Assembly: GCA_031261445.1 (NCBI GenBank)
Contig: JAISJQ010000044.1
Location: forward strand, 1 to 64,000
DNA length: 64,000 nucleotides
Direction: 5' to 3'
Source: Oscillospiraceae bacterium
GTDB lineage: Bacteria; Bacillota; Clostridia; Oscillospirales; Acutalibacteraceae
Shown: in pieces, positions 36,065-46,646 of the stretch
How positions within the stretch are numbered: the first letter of the stretch is position 1
How the letters are laid out: each line of letters opens with the position of its first letter
Notes under the pieces: model-generated
The model's database searches: none
Told to the model about the DNA's origin: nothing
What the model saw: the letters and a program-made list of their open reading frames with translations, nothing else
Position numbers and translations under genes: made by a program

Positions 36065-38480
36065 ATTCTTCCCACGGCGGCGGTTCATCGGGCGCGGGGA
36101 CGAACGATGCGCCGAGGGCTGTGCGCTCGTAATATTGCGACTTGCTGATGAGCACTTTGCGCGGTTTTGAGCCCTCAAACGGCCCCACAATGCCCGCCTG
36201 CTCCAGCTCGTCAATCACGCGCGATGCCCGCGCGTAGCCCAGCTTCAGCCGCCGTTGCAAGAGCGTGGTGGATGCCATCTCCGCCTCGACCACCACCCGC
36301 ACGGCCTCCTCAAAGTTCTCGTCCCGCTCGCCGTCGTCGTTCCCAAAGTCCATCGGGTCGCCGCCGCCGGGCTTCTTTTTCGTGCCCAGCTCCACCGCCA
36401 AACGGTCGATTTCGCCCAGCACGTCGGCGTTCACTTCACCGTCTGTTTGCATCGAGACAAAGCGCACCACCTGCTCCACTTCAGCGTCGCTGATGAAGCA
36501 GCCCTGCACGCGCACGGGCTTTTGCATGTCGATGGGCAGATACAGCATGTCGCCGTAGCCCAGCAACTTTTCCGCGCCGCCTATGTCCAGAATCGTGCGG
36601 CTGTCGATTTGACTGCTGACCGACAGCGCGATGCGGCTGGGGATGTTCGCCTTGATGAGCCCCGTAATCACGTCCACGCTCGGCCGTTGCGTGGCAATGA
36701 CTAGGTGGATGCCCGCCGCGCGTGCCTTCTGCGCCAAGCGGCAAATCGAGTCCTCCACGTCTTTGGGCGCGATCATCATCAGATCCGCCAGCTCGTCGAT
36801 GAAAATCACCATGCGCGTCAGCGGGTCAAAGTCGCCCGTGCGGGCGGCCAGCTCGTTGAAGCTGGTGATGTCCCGCGCACCGTGTTCGCTCAGCAGTTTG
36901 TAGCGTTTTTCCATTTCGCCCACCGCCCACGCCAGTGCCCCGGCCGCCTTGCGCGGGTCGCTGACCACGGGGATTTCCAGATGCGGCACGCCGTTATAGA
37001 CCGAAAACTCCACCTGTTTGGGGTCGATCATCAGCAGGCGCACTTCGTCGGGCGAGGCATTGAAGAGTAGCGAGCAAATCATGGTGTTCATGCACACCGA
37101 CTTGCCCGAACCCGTTGTGCCCGCGATGAGCAAGTGCGGCATTTTCGCCAAATCACAGCACATCACCTGCCCAGAGATATCGCGCCCCAGCGCCACGCAC
37201 AGCTTTGAGCGCACGCGCTTATAGATGGGGCTGTCGATGATTTCGCGCAGTCCCACGGCGGATTTGTGGCGGTTGGGCACTTCAATCCCCACCGCCGCCT
37301 TGCCGGGAATGGGCGCTTCAATGCGCACGCCCACCGCCGCCAAGCGCAGCGCAATGTCGTCGGCCAGATTGGTGATTTTGTTGATGCGCACCCCTGCATC
37401 GGGCAGCAGCTCGTAGCGCGTGACGGAAGGGCCGCGGGCAATGTCGGAGATGGTCGCACGCACGCCAAAGCTCTCGAGCGTCTCCACCAGCGTGCGTGCC
37501 GTGGACTGCTCCTGCTCCTGCGCCAGCGCAGAGCCCGCATCGCGCACGCTCTCCTTGAGGATGGACAGCGGGGGAAAGTGGTACTCGCCCGGCTCGACCG
37601 CAGGGTCAGGGGTCACAAAAACTTTTTTTGCAGGCGTGGCATTTTTCGCGCGGCTTTTTGGCGCAGTGACTTCCGCCTCGTCCGGCACAATATGAAATAC
37701 ATCGGCGGGGATGTCGCGCTCTTCATCGGGCGCGTCTTCATCATCCTCGTCCGCATTGTCATCCTGCTTGACGGCGGACTTTCTGCGGACTTTTTTGTCG
37801 GGGACGGTCTCTTCCTTCTCGTCCGTAGCATTTTTGCCCAAGATTTTTTTCGCCCAAAGTGACACATTCCCCGCCGCAGAGAGCACGGTGTTGTGCGTCC
37901 AAAACAAAATGAGCGTCAAGAGCAGTACGCCCAAAATCAGTAGTGCCGGGACTTTGCCCATGTAGCTCAGTACGCCGCCGATGGCCGCGCCAAACGCGCC
38001 GCCAGAGCGCAGGATGCTCTCAGGCGCGAAGGCATCCGTGATTTGCGTCCAAAGGTCGCTGGCCTCTAGGTAGAAGTCCTCGCTGCACAGCAGATGCCAC
38101 GCGCTCAGCAGCACCGTGCCCATCAGCCCCACATACTTGACCCGGCTCCCCGCGCCAGCGCGTCCTTTCTCGCTAGAGAACACAATCGCGCCCGCCAAAA
38201 ACACGAGCACAAGCCCATACGCGCCAATGCCCAGCACGCCGCGATACACGTCGTGCATCCACAGCCAGCCAGAGCGGCCGGGCACAACGCTCACGAACAG
38301 CAGCAACAGCCCCGCCGCCAAACACAACGCCGAGCCGTGCCGCATAAAGAGTGGCTCGCGCCGCGCAAAGGGTGCGGGCGCAGTGCCTGCGCTCTTCTTT
38401 TTGGGCGTTGCTGCGGCTTTGGGCTTTGTGCTGCCGCTCTTGCCTTTTTGGGTGCTCGTGTCTTTTCTATCCTGCGCCAT
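36063..38480 (-). CDS. ftsK: DNA translocase FtsK/SpoIIIE
   Basis: N-terminal TMs; [19 protein letters not shown] Walker A; gamma domain [40 protein letters not shown]; start MAQDRKD chosen from SD GGGGGGA. Confidence 0.95.
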   Translation of the reverse strand: MAQDRKDTSTQKGKSGSTKPKAAATPKKKSAGTAPAPFARREPLFMRHGSALCLAAGLLLLFVSVVPGRSGWLWMHDVYRGVLGIGAYGLVLVFLAGAIVFSSEKGRAGAGSRVKYVGLMGTVLLSAWHLLCSEDFYLEASDLWTQITDAFAPESILRSGGAFGAAIGGVLSYMGKVPALLILGVLLLTLILFWTHNTVLSAAGNVSLWAKKILGKNATDEKEETVPDKKVRRKSAVKQDDNADEDDEDAPDEERDIPADVFHIVPDEAEVTAPKSRAKNATPAKKVFVTPDPAVEPGEYHFPPLSILKESVRDAGSALAQEQEQSTARTLVETLESFGVRATISDIARGPSVTRYELLPDAGVRINKITNLADDIALRLAAVGVRIEAPIPGKAAVGIEVPNRHKSAVGLREIIDSPIYKRVRSKLCVALGRDISGQVMCCDLAKMPHLLIAGTTGSGKSVCMNTMICSLLFNASPDEVRLLMIDPKQVEFSVYNGVPHLEIPVVSDPRKAAGALAWAVGEMEKRYKLLSEHGARDITSFNELAARTGDFDPLTRMVIFIDELADLMMIAPKDVEDSICRLAQKARAAGIHLVIATQRPSVDVITGLIKANIPSRIALSVSSQIDSRTILDIGGAEKLLGYGDMLYLPIDMQKPVRVQGCFISDAEVEQVVRFVSMQTDGEVNADVLGEIDRLAVELGTKKKPGGGDPMDFGNDDGERDENFEEAVRVVVEAEMASTTLLQRRLKLGYARASRVIDELEQAGIVGPFEGSKPRKVLISKSQYYERTALGASFVPAPDEPPPWEE

Positions 38481-38646
38481 ATCGTCCCCCCGTTTGTTCA
38501 TTAGAGATTATAGCAACTTTTGCGACTTTTTGCAAGAGAGCGTACAAAAAAATGCGCGGGGGGCTGGTAATTTATTTCCTGTTGTGGTATAATACGTGAC
38601 TGACCGTAAAAATCAGGTTGAACAAAACCCCGAGGAGTGCAAGATA

Positions 38647-39960
38647 ATGAGCTTTTTGAACAAAACCGAGCTGGAAACCAATCTCTGGTCGCTGGAAATC
38701 GGCGTGCCTGCGGCGGATTTTACCGCCCAGACCGCCAAGGTCTTCCAAAAACAACGCGGCCGTATCAACGTGCCGGGCTTCCGCAAGGGCAAAGCCCCGC
38801 GCCACATCGTGGAGACGCTCTACGGCAAAGACGTTTTCTATGAAGACGCGCTGGATAACCTCCTGCCGGAGCTACTGAAAGAGGCCTACGCCGAAGGCGA
38901 GCTGGACGTTGTCGCCTCCCCGTTTGATCTGGAAGCGAAGCTGGACAACGCGCCCGAAGACATCACACTGACCGTGAAGGTCTGGACGAAGCCCGACGTG
39001 ACGGTGGAACAATACGAGGGTCTGGAAGCGGAGAAGGACGAGGTGGAAGCGTCCGATGAAGACATCGACGCCGAAATCACCCGCCGCCGCCAGCGCAACA
39101 GTCGCGTTATCACCAAAGAGGGCGCAGCCGAAGAGGGCGACATCGCCACCATCGATTTTGAAGGCTTTGCCGATGACATCCCCTTTGAGGGCGGCAAAGG
39201 CGATAACTATGATTTGGAGCTGGGCAGCGGTTCGTTCATCCCCGGCTTTGAAGAGCAAGTGGTCGGGCACAGCGCGGGCGAGAGCTTTGACGTGAACGTG
39301 ACCTTCCCGGAGGAGTACCACGCAGAGGATCTGGCGGGCAAAGCGGTCGTCTTCAAAGTGACGGTGCAAGAAGTCAAGCACAAAGAAGAGCCGGAACTGG
39401 ACGACGATTTTGCCAAGGACTGCGGCTTTGAAGACGTGGCCGAACTGCGCGAGGGCGTGAAGACCGAACTGCTCGAACAGCGCCAAGCCCACGCGGACGA
39501 ACACTTTGAGAGTAGCGTGATCGAGGCGCTCATTGACCAGGTGAGTGGCGAAATCCCCCCGCCCATGGTGGAGGCGCAGGCCAAAGAGCAAGTGCAAAAC
39601 ATGGCCAGAAACATCCAGCAGCAGGGCATGGAACTGGAGATGTACCTGCAGTACATCGGTCAAACGCCAGAGGAATTCCTTGAGAGCCAGTTGCCCACGG
39701 CAGAGCGCCGCGTGCGCCTAGAGCTGGCGCTGGAGAAGATTGTGGCGGCGCAGGGCTACGAAATCAGCGAAGAAGAGCAGGAAGCTGAATACGCCAAAAT
39801 CGCCGAGCAATACAAGATAGACACAGAGCGCGTCAAGACGCTCATTCCCGTGGAAGACCTGACGCTCTCGCTCAAGCGCGAGAAGGCACTCAACCTTGTC
39901 AAGAGCACGGCCAAAGCCGTTCCCCCCAAACCCCAAGAGACGGAAGACGATGCAGAATAA
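38647..39960 (+). CDS. tig: Trigger factor
   Basis: FRKGKAPRHIVETLYGKDVFYEDALDNLLPE, PPIase domain, C-terminal chaperone domain. Confidence 0.96.
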   Translation: MSFLNKTELETNLWSLEIGVPAADFTAQTAKVFQKQRGRINVPGFRKGKAPRHIVETLYGKDVFYEDALDNLLPELLKEAYAEGELDVVASPFDLEAKLDNAPEDITLTVKVWTKPDVTVEQYEGLEAEKDEVEASDEDIDAEITRRRQRNSRVITKEGAAEEGDIATIDFEGFADDIPFEGGKGDNYDLELGSGSFIPGFEEQVVGHSAGESFDVNVTFPEEYHAEDLAGKAVVFKVTVQEVKHKEEPELDDDFAKDCGFEDVAELREGVKTELLEQRQAHADEHFESSVIEALIDQVSGEIPPPMVEAQAKEQVQNMARNIQQQGMELEMYLQYIGQTPEEFLESQLPTAERRVRLELALEKIVAAQGYEISEEEQEAEYAKIAEQYKIDTERVKTLIPVEDLTLSLKREKALNLVKSTAKAVPPKPQETEDDAE

Positions 39961-39963
39961 CAA

Positions 39964-40145
39964 TGTAGGGGACGTCGTCCTCGACGTCCCGTGGTTTCAA
40001 ACAATCAAAATCCACCTGTAGGGGCGGCAACCTGCCGCCCGCTGTTGAGAAGGCAGATGTCAGAGGACAGAGGACAGATATTTAGGGCATTTCTGCCCTC
40101 TGCTAGACCACGGGCGGCAGATTGCCGCCCCGACAACAATTGTAC
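39964..40145. repeat. REP-like hairpins and CAGAGGA heptad array between tig and clpP
   Basis: GTAGGGGACGTCGTCCTCGACGTCCC; GTAGGGGCGGCAACCTGCCGCCCGCTG; CAGATGTCAGAGGACAGAGGACAGA; CGGGCGGCAGATTGCCGCCCC. Confidence 0.88.
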
Positions 40146-40214
40146 ATTGCTCACCCAACTGCATAAGTGCACAACGACAAACCTATACTGAACCAAAGAA
40201 ACAGGAGGCATCCC

Positions 40215-40796
40215 ATGGCATTAGTCCCTTACGTCATTGAACAAACCAACCGTGGCGAGCGTAGCTACGACATCTTCTCGCGCTTGCTCAACGACCGCAT
40301 CGTGTTGCTGAGCGACGAAGTGAACGACGCGACCGCCAGCGTGGTCGTGGCGCAAATGCTCTTTCTGGAGAGCCAAGACCCCGACAAGGACATCCACCTG
40401 TATATCAACAGCCCCGGCGGCAGCGTCACATCGGGTCTGGCCATTTACGACACCATGCAGTACCTCAAGTGCGATGTGTCCACCATCTGCATGGGCATGG
40501 CCGCCAGCATGGGCGCGTTCCTGTTCGCCAGCGGCACGAAGGGCAAGCGCCTCATTCTGCCCAACGCCGAGGTCATGATTCACCAGCCCTCTGGCGGCAC
40601 GCAAGGGCAGGCCAGCGAGATTGAGATTGCCGCCAAACACATCCTGCGCACCAAAGAGCGTCTCAACCGCATTTTGGCGCAGAACACCGGCAAGTCCATT
40701 GAGCAAATCGCCATCGACAGCGACCGCGACAACTGGCTGACGGCGGAAGAGGCCGTAGAATACGGTCTGGCCGACAGCATCATCTCGAAACGCTAA
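40215..40796 (+). CDS. clpP: ATP-dependent Clp protease proteolytic subunit
   Basis: [19 protein letters not shown] (Ser), [18 protein letters not shown] (His). Confidence 0.97.
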   Translation: MALVPYVIEQTNRGERSYDIFSRLLNDRIVLLSDEVNDATASVVVAQMLFLESQDPDKDIHLYINSPGGSVTSGLAIYDTMQYLKCDVSTICMGMAASMGAFLFASGTKGKRLILPNAEVMIHQPSGGTQGQASEIEIAAKHILRTKERLNRILAQNTGKSIEQIAIDSDRDNWLTAEEAVEYGLADSIISKR

Positions 40797-40805
40797 ACGC
40801 GCACC

Positions 40806-40836
40806 TGTAGGGGCGAGCTTTGCTCGCCCGCTGCCG
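40806..40836 (+). repeat. REP-like hairpin between clpP and clpX
   Basis: GTAGGGGCGAGCTTTGCTCGCCCGCTG. Confidence 0.85.
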
Positions 40837-40876
40837 ATGATAGAAGCATCGCCCAACCAATTGCGGAGGAAAAAAT

Positions 40877-42145
40877 ATGGACGAGCGAACCCCACAGATT
40901 TATTGCTCCTTTTGCGGCAAACGCGAGGATCATGTGTTGCAGATGTTCCGCGGCACGAGCGGCTTTATTTGTGACGAGTGCGTCGAAAGCTGCTGGCACA
41001 TGCTTGACGCGGATGAAAACGACATGCGCCGCCTGCCGACGGCGGCGGACGCCAGCTACCTGATGCGCCCCAAAGAAATGAAAGCGCGGCTGGACGACTA
41101 CGTCATTGGGCAGGAGAACGCCAAAGTGGCGCTGTGCGTGGCGGTGTATAACCAATACAAGCGGATGCTCCTGCGCCCGAAAAGTCGCGACCAGGTGGAG
41201 CTACAAAAGAGCAACATCCTCATGCTGGGACCCACGGGTACGGGTAAAACCATGCTCGCGCAGACCCTCGCGCGTATCCTCAACGTGCCCTTCGCCATTG
41301 CCGACGCCACCACCCTCACCGAGGCGGGCTACGTGGGTGAGGACGTGGAGAACATCCTCCTGCGCCTGATTCAGGCGGCGGACTACGATGTGGAACGCGC
41401 CCAGCACGGAATCATTTACGTGGACGAAATCGACAAAATCGGTCGCAAGAGTGAGAACGCCTCCATCACGCGGGACGTGAGCGGCGAGGGCGTGCAGCAG
41501 GCACTGCTGAAAATCATTGAGGGCACGGTGGCCAACGTCCCCCCCGGGGGCGGCCGCAAGCATCCCCAGCAAGAGTATGTGTCCATCGACACCACCGATA
41601 TCCTCTTCATCATGGGCGGCGCGTTTGACGGGCTGGAGCAGATTGTGGAACGCCGCTTGGGCGGTTCGGCACTGGGCTTTGGCGCGGATGTGCGTAGCAA
41701 ATCGAGCCTGTGGCAGGGCGAGCTGATGGGGCACGTCATCCATCAGGATCTGGTGCGTTTCGGGCTGATTCCCGAACTCGTGGGGCGTATCCCCGTCCTG
41801 ACCGCACTGCAAGAGCTGGACGTGGACGCGCTGGTGACCATCATGGCCAAACCCAAAAACGCCATCGTCAAGCAGTACCAAGCGCTCTTTCACTTTGACG
41901 GCGCACGCCTGAGCTTTGAGCCGGCGGCACTGTCCGCCATCGCCGAAAAGGCGCTGGAGAAAAAGACGGGTGCGCGTGGTCTGCGCTCCATCATGGAGAA
42001 CCTGCTCACGCCGCTCATGTTTGAGCTGCCCAGCGACCCCACGATTGAAGAAATCACCATCACGGCGGCCTGCGTCAACAACAACGCCGCCCCCATCATC
42101 GAGCGCAACCCCGCCCGCGTGCGCAAACACCTACAGGCCAGCTGA
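40877..42145 (+). CDS. clpX: ATP-dependent Clp protease ATP-binding subunit ClpX
   Basis: Zn finger [31 protein letters not shown], zinc-binding and AAA+ motifs. Confidence 0.97.
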   Translation: MDERTPQIYCSFCGKREDHVLQMFRGTSGFICDECVESCWHMLDADENDMRRLPTAADASYLMRPKEMKARLDDYVIGQENAKVALCVAVYNQYKRMLLRPKSRDQVELQKSNILMLGPTGTGKTMLAQTLARILNVPFAIADATTLTEAGYVGEDVENILLRLIQAADYDVERAQHGIIYVDEIDKIGRKSENASITRDVSGEGVQQALLKIIEGTVANVPPGGGRKHPQQEYVSIDTTDILFIMGGAFDGLEQIVERRLGGSALGFGADVRSKSSLWQGELMGHVIHQDLVRFGLIPELVGRIPVLTALQELDVDALVTIMAKPKNAIVKQYQALFHFDGARLSFEPAALSAIAEKALEKKTGARGLRSIMENLLTPLMFELPSDPTIEEITITAACVNNNAAPIIERNPARVRKHLQAS

Positions 42146-42155
42146 ACACGTGTAT

Positions 42156-42188
42156 AAAAAGATCCTCTTTTTAACAGAGGATCTTTTT
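42156..42188. terminator. Terminator after clpX
   Basis: AAAAAGATCCTCT-TTTTAAC-AGAGGATCTTTTT perfect 13-bp stem with T-tract. Confidence 0.9.
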
Positions 42189-42192
42189 GTTG

Positions 42193-42447
42193 CTGTAGGG
42201 GACGCCGCCCTCGGCGTCCCGTGGTCTAGATGTTATACGATTCCGTTTTAGAAATCCTTCCGTAGGGGGCGATGTCCACATCGCCCCGTTTGTCTATGAT
42301 CACAATTAACACTATTCCGTATTAAGAATCCTTCCGTAGGCACAACCATTGCCTGTGCCCTGCGGGTATGGTTGCCCCGATAATGTGTTTTGCGTAAAGG
42401 GCGACCACAAGGGTCGCCCCTACATCTGTCCTCTGCCTTCTGTCATC
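42193..42447. repeat. REP-like hairpins including second copy of composite unit, then CAGA heptads overlapping the AEC gene stop
   Basis: GTAGGGGACGCCGCCCTCGGCGTCCCGTGG; CTTCCGTAGGGGGCGATGTCCACATCGCCCCGTTTGTC; GGGCGACCACAAGGGTCGCCCCTACATCTGTCCTCTGCCTTCTGTCATCT. Confidence 0.9.
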
Positions 42448-43399
42448 TAAAAAGCCACGAACAGAGCATGTAAATCCCCGGCAGTGTGCCGGCACTGAGC
42501 AGCGTGCTGATAAAAATCACCTGCGCGGCGTAGGCGGAATCGGAGCGGTAGCGGTCGGCGATGACGGACAGACTGGTTTGCGGCGGCATCGCAATTTGTA
42601 GCGCAATCACCGTGAGCATCACGGGCGCGACGCCGCGTTGCGGGATGCCTAAGATCCACAATATCCCCAGAAAAAGCAGCGGCACGAGAACCATTTTGAT
42701 GACGCACAGCGACCAGATTGAGACAGATTTCAGCGCATCCTTGAGTTTTGTGCCCGCCAAAACAGAGCCGATGAACAGCATCGACAGCGGCACGGTGGTC
42801 TCGCCCAAACGTGCCAGCGGCGCGTGCAGAATCTCTGGCAGGGGGAGGCGCAGGGCAAAGAGTGCCAGACCGATGAGGTAGCCCACCGTGTTGGGATTCA
42901 TCAGGTATTTCAGCTCCAGCTTGGCGTCGCCGCCCTGCGCGTGCCGATTGAGGAAATACACGCCCGCGCTCCAGAGCACTAGGTCGTTGGCCATGGAAAA
43001 GAGGATGGCGTAGAACAGGCCGCGTGCCCCCAGCACGGCGGAAATGAGCGGATAGGCCAGAAAGATCACATTGCCGAACGCGCCCAAATATGCGTGAATG
43101 AGCGTGCGTTCTGGCGGCACTTTCAGTCGCTTGCCCACGCGATAGTTGACCGCCAATAGCAGCACAATGGCGCACAGCCCAACGCCCAACACCGTGCCCA
43201 TCTCGCCCAGCGGCACTTGTGTCACGTCTTGGTCAGAGAGCGACACAATCACCAGCGCCGGCAAGCTCACGCTGGTGATGAGTTTGGAGATGCTCTTGCC
43301 CAAATTCGGCACAAGACGCGTTTTTTCGACAACAAAGCCCACGGCGATGGAAATCGCCAGAAACAAAATGGGCGACAAAACCGCCGTGAAACTCTCCAC
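42443..43399 (-). CDS. AEC (auxin efflux carrier) family transporter
   Basis: ~10 TM; GFVVEKTRLVPNLGKSISKLITSVSLPALVIVSL. Confidence 0.88.
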   Translation of the reverse strand: MESFTAVLSPILFLAISIAVGFVVEKTRLVPNLGKSISKLITSVSLPALVIVSLSDQDVTQVPLGEMGTVLGVGLCAIVLLLAVNYRVGKRLKVPPERTLIHAYLGAFGNVIFLAYPLISAVLGARGLFYAILFSMANDLVLWSAGVYFLNRHAQGGDAKLELKYLMNPNTVGYLIGLALFALRLPLPEILHAPLARLGETTVPLSMLFIGSVLAGTKLKDALKSVSIWSLCVIKMVLVPLLFLGILWILGIPQRGVAPVMLTVIALQIAMPPQTSLSVIADRYRSDSAYAAQVIFISTLLSAGTLPGIYMLCSWLFR

Positions 43400-43449
43400 G
43401 CTGCCTCCAAAATTTATGTGCTGGGGTGTGCACTGATTGAATCGCTATT

Positions 43450-43527
43450 GTCTGTAGGGGCGGCAATCCGCCGCCCGTTGATCCCTAAAAGCACGGGCGA
43501 CCGGGACGGTCGCCCCTACATTAGACG
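43450..43527. repeat. Inverted pair of REP-like hairpins
   Basis: GTAGGGGCGGCAATCCGCCGCCCGTTG ... ACGGGCGACCGGGACGGTCGCCCCTAC. Confidence 0.88.
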
Positions 43528-44721
43528 TTATGCCCCAATCATGTAGTTGGCCACGCCCACGCGCTGGCCGCCGCGCAGATACACCCGTGGAACGCGCTTG
43601 TTGATGCCGCACAGCAGCTCGTAGGGGATCGCGCCCACGGCCTGCGTCAGGGCAACGGCGGGGAGCGTCTCGTCGCCGTCGTGCCCGAAGACGGTGACGC
43701 GGTCGCCGGGCGCGGCATTGGGCACGGCGGAGATATCCAACACGCACTGATCCATGCACACGCGTCCCAAAATGGGCACGGCCTGCCCGTTCAGTAGCAT
43801 ATGTCCCCGCCCACCAGAGAGCCCGCGAAAGTAGCCGTCGGCATAGCCCACGGGCACGGTGGCCGAGAGCGTGGGGCGATCCGTCACCAGCGTGCTGCCA
43901 TAGCTCACGGGTGCGCCAGCGGGTAACAGCTTGACCTGCGAGAGCACGGTCTTCATCTCCATCACTGGGCGCAGTTCGTCCGCGAGGGGAAAATCGGGCG
44001 TGGGCACGATGCCATAGAGCGCGAGACCGGGGCGGATCAAGTCCATGTGATTCTCTGGATAGAGCAGTGCCCCGGCGGAATTGCAGCAATGGCGCAGCGC
44101 GAACGTCACGCCCCGCGTACGCAGTATTTCCACGCACTGCGTGAACAGCGCGGCTTGCTTTTGCGTGAACGCGCCGCCGTGCGCGGCATCGTCCGCCTGC
44201 GCAAAGTGGGTGAAGATGCCCTCCGCCGCCAGCGCGGGCAGGGCGCAGGTGGTCGCGATGTCATCGAGCACGGGGCTGTCGTGGGCGGCATCCTGATAGA
44301 AAAAGCCCAGCCGGCTCATGCCCGTGTCGACTTTGATGTGCACCCGCACGCGCACGCCGCCGGCCGCCGCGGCGGCATTGAGCGCACGCGCGTTGTCGAG
44401 ATCCAGCACGGCTTGCGTGATGTTGTGTTTCGCCAGCGTGGTGGCATAGTGCGGCGGGGTGTAGCCCAGAATCAGGATGTTGACCTGCGGCGCGGCAGCG
44501 CGCACTTGCAGGGCCTCCTCCAGATTGGAGACGGCGAACCAGCCGCAACCCTCAGCGGCCAGCGCATGGACGCACTGCGTCACGCCGTGGCCGTAGGCGT
44601 CCGCCTTGACCACCGCCATCACGGCGCAGCCCTGTCCCGCCAGCGCACGCAGACGCGCGAAATTGTGCGCCAGCGCGTCCAGATGTATTTCGAGCCACGC
44701 TCGTTGAAAAAAGTTGTCCAA
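43528..44721 (-). CDS. alr: Alanine racemase (TTG start)
   Basis: AVVKADAYGHG PLP-Lys motif; RVCMDQCVLDIS; promoter TTGACA-17-TATACT upstream. Confidence 0.95.
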   Translation of the reverse strand: MDNFFQRAWLEIHLDALAHNFARLRALAGQGCAVMAVVKADAYGHGVTQCVHALAAEGCGWFAVSNLEEALQVRAAAPQVNILILGYTPPHYATTLAKHNITQAVLDLDNARALNAAAAAGGVRVRVHIKVDTGMSRLGFFYQDAAHDSPVLDDIATTCALPALAAEGIFTHFAQADDAAHGGAFTQKQAALFTQCVEILRTRGVTFALRHCCNSAGALLYPENHMDLIRPGLALYGIVPTPDFPLADELRPVMEMKTVLSQVKLLPAGAPVSYGSTLVTDRPTLSATVPVGYADGYFRGLSGGRGHMLLNGQAVPILGRVCMDQCVLDISAVPNAAPGDRVTVFGHDGDETLPAVALTQAVGAIPYELLCGINKRVPRVYLRGGQRVGVANYMIGA

Positions 44722-44782
44722 TGGTGCACCTTGTTGTTGGGATTTCTATAAGTATAGTATTGTCTAAGTCGCTTGTCAAGAA

Positions 44783-45196
44783 CTACAGCGCCAATACCAC
44801 CGTGCCCACGGTGATGAGAATGCCGCCGACGATGGATTTCCAGTCCGCTTTTTCGCCCAGAAACGCAAACGCCAGCAGCATGGAGAGTACCACAGAGAGT
44901 TTGTCGATGGGCACCACGCGGGAGGCCTCGCCCAGTTGGAGCGCTTTGTAGAAAAACAGCCACGACAGCCCCGTTGCTAGGCCAGAGAGAAGCAGGAAAA
45001 GCCAGCTCTTCTGGGCGATGTTCGCGATACCCGTCTGCTTGCCCGTGAGGAAAACGATGCCCCAAGCCATTATTAGCACCACCACAGTGCGCAGGGCGGT
45101 GGCCAGCGTAGAGTCCACGCCGTCCAGCCCGGCCTTGGCCAAGATGGAGGTCAGCGCGGCGAACACCGCCGAGAGTATGGCATAGAGTAGCCACAT
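44783..45196 (-). CDS. EamA/DMT-family small membrane transporter (single EamA unit)
   Basis: MWLLYAILSAVFAALTSILAKAGL...LGEKADWKSIVGGILITVGTVVLAL; 137 aa, ~5 TM. Confidence 0.85.
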   Translation of the reverse strand: MWLLYAILSAVFAALTSILAKAGLDGVDSTLATALRTVVVLIMAWGIVFLTGKQTGIANIAQKSWLFLLLSGLATGLSWLFFYKALQLGEASRVVPIDKLSVVLSMLLAFAFLGEKADWKSIVGGILITVGTVVLAL

Positions 45197-45241
45197 GGGA
45201 AAGCCTCCAGCTTTTTGGTGAAAGGGTTCATGATTTTCATC

Positions 45242-45326
45242 CGTAGGGGCGGCAACCTGCTGCCCGTTGATTCCCACAGACGCTACATTTTACACAGCGG
45301 GCGATCGCAACTCGCCCCTACAGTGG
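45242..45326. repeat. Inverted pair of REP-like hairpins
   Basis: GTAGGGGCGGCAACCTGCTGCCCGTTG ... CAGCGGGCGATCGCAACTCGCCCCTAC. Confidence 0.85.
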
Positions 45327-45330
45327 GGCA

Positions 45331-46359
45331 CTAAAGTTCAAACGTCTGTTGCCCGGGCGGCTCTAACCCCAAATGCCGATAGCCCGCCGCCGAGACGCAG
45401 CGTCCGCGCGGGGTGCGCTTGAGGTAGCCCAGCTGCATCAGGTACGGCTCGTACACGTCCTCAATGGTCACGCTCTCTTCGCCGATGACCGCCGAGATGG
45501 TCTCGAGCCCCACAGGGCCGCCGCCGTAGTTCTCAATCATGCTGCGCAGGAGCAGACGGTCGACGTTGTCCAGCCCCATACTGTCGATTTCTAGCCGCGT
45601 CAGGGCATTGTTCGCGCCCTCGCGTGAGATTTCGCGCTCGCCCATGACCTGCGCGAAGTCGCGCACACGGCGCAGCAGACGGTTGGCGATGCGCGGTGTG
45701 CCACGACTGCGCTGGGCGATTTCGTGCGCCCCGTCGGCACTCACGGCAATGCCCAAAATCCCCGCCGAACGCACGACAATTTGCGCCAGCTCCTTGGGAC
45801 TATACAGCTCTAAGCGCAAAATCACCCCAAAGCGATCGCGCAACGGCGCGGAGAGCTGCCCCGCGCGGGTCGTCGCGCCCACGAGCGTAAAGTGCGGCAA
45901 ATCCAGCCGAATGCTGCGGGCGCTGGGTCCTTTGCCGATGATGATGTCCAGCGCACCGTCCTCCATGGCGGGGTAGAGAATCTCCTCCACGGAGCGTTCC
46001 AGCCGGTGGATTTCGTCGATGAACAGCACATCGCCTTCGCTCAGGTTGGTCAGCAGCGCCGCCAAATCGCCCTGTTTTTCAATGGCAGGGCCGGAGGTGA
46101 CGCGAAAGTGCACGCCCATTTCGTTGGCGACAATGCCCGCCAGCGTCGTCTTGCCCAAGCCCGGCGGGCCATACAGCAACACATGGTCGAGCGATTCGCC
46201 GCGCTGCTTGGCCGCCTCAATATACACGGCCAGATTGTCCTTGACCTTGCCCTGCCCAATGTATTCCCCGAACGCGCGGGGGCGCAGGCTCAGTTCCGTG
46301 GTCTCGTCGGCGGCGGTGTATTCGGGCGCAACGATACGGTTTTCAAAATCGGGTTCCAT
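45331..46359 (-). CDS. ruvB: Holliday junction branch migration helicase RuvB
   Basis: [67 protein letters not shown]. Confidence 0.97.
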   Translation of the reverse strand: MEPDFENRIVAPEYTAADETTELSLRPRAFGEYIGQGKVKDNLAVYIEAAKQRGESLDHVLLYGPPGLGKTTLAGIVANEMGVHFRVTSGPAIEKQGDLAALLTNLSEGDVLFIDEIHRLERSVEEILYPAMEDGALDIIIGKGPSARSIRLDLPHFTLVGATTRAGQLSAPLRDRFGVILRLELYSPKELAQIVVRSAGILGIAVSADGAHEIAQRSRGTPRIANRLLRRVRDFAQVMGEREISREGANNALTRLEIDSMGLDNVDRLLLRSMIENYGGGPVGLETISAVIGEESVTIEDVYEPYLMQLGYLKRTPRGRCVSAAGYRHLGLEPPGQQTFEL

Positions 46360-46446
46360 TCGGACTCCTCTGTGCCACATTTTGCGGCGTTTTTGCGCAC
46401 GACTCGCGCAGGTCTTAATTATACCATTTTTGGCGTGGTGCGTCAA

Positions 46447-46537
46447 ATGAGAGGGCAGAGGTCAGAGGGCAGAAGACAGAGGGCAGAGACGCGCCCAAAT
46501 AATCTGTCCTCTGTCTTCTGATTTCCGTCCTCTGAAA
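46447..46537. repeat. CAGAGGA heptad palindrome upstream of the sugar cluster
   Basis: GAGAGGGCAGAGGTCAGAGGGCAGAAGACAGAGGGCAGAG-ACGCGCCCAAATAA-TCTGTCCTCTGTCTTCTGATTTCCGTCCTCTG. Confidence 0.88.
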
Positions 46538-46646
46538 AAGCGAGACTTGTAATCTTTCGGCGTTTATGCTATAATGGTGTCGCAGTTGGGTCTAATCCAA
46601 AAATAGGCGCAGGTTCTTTGTTTGCGCTTATGAGGCGGAGGGTCAT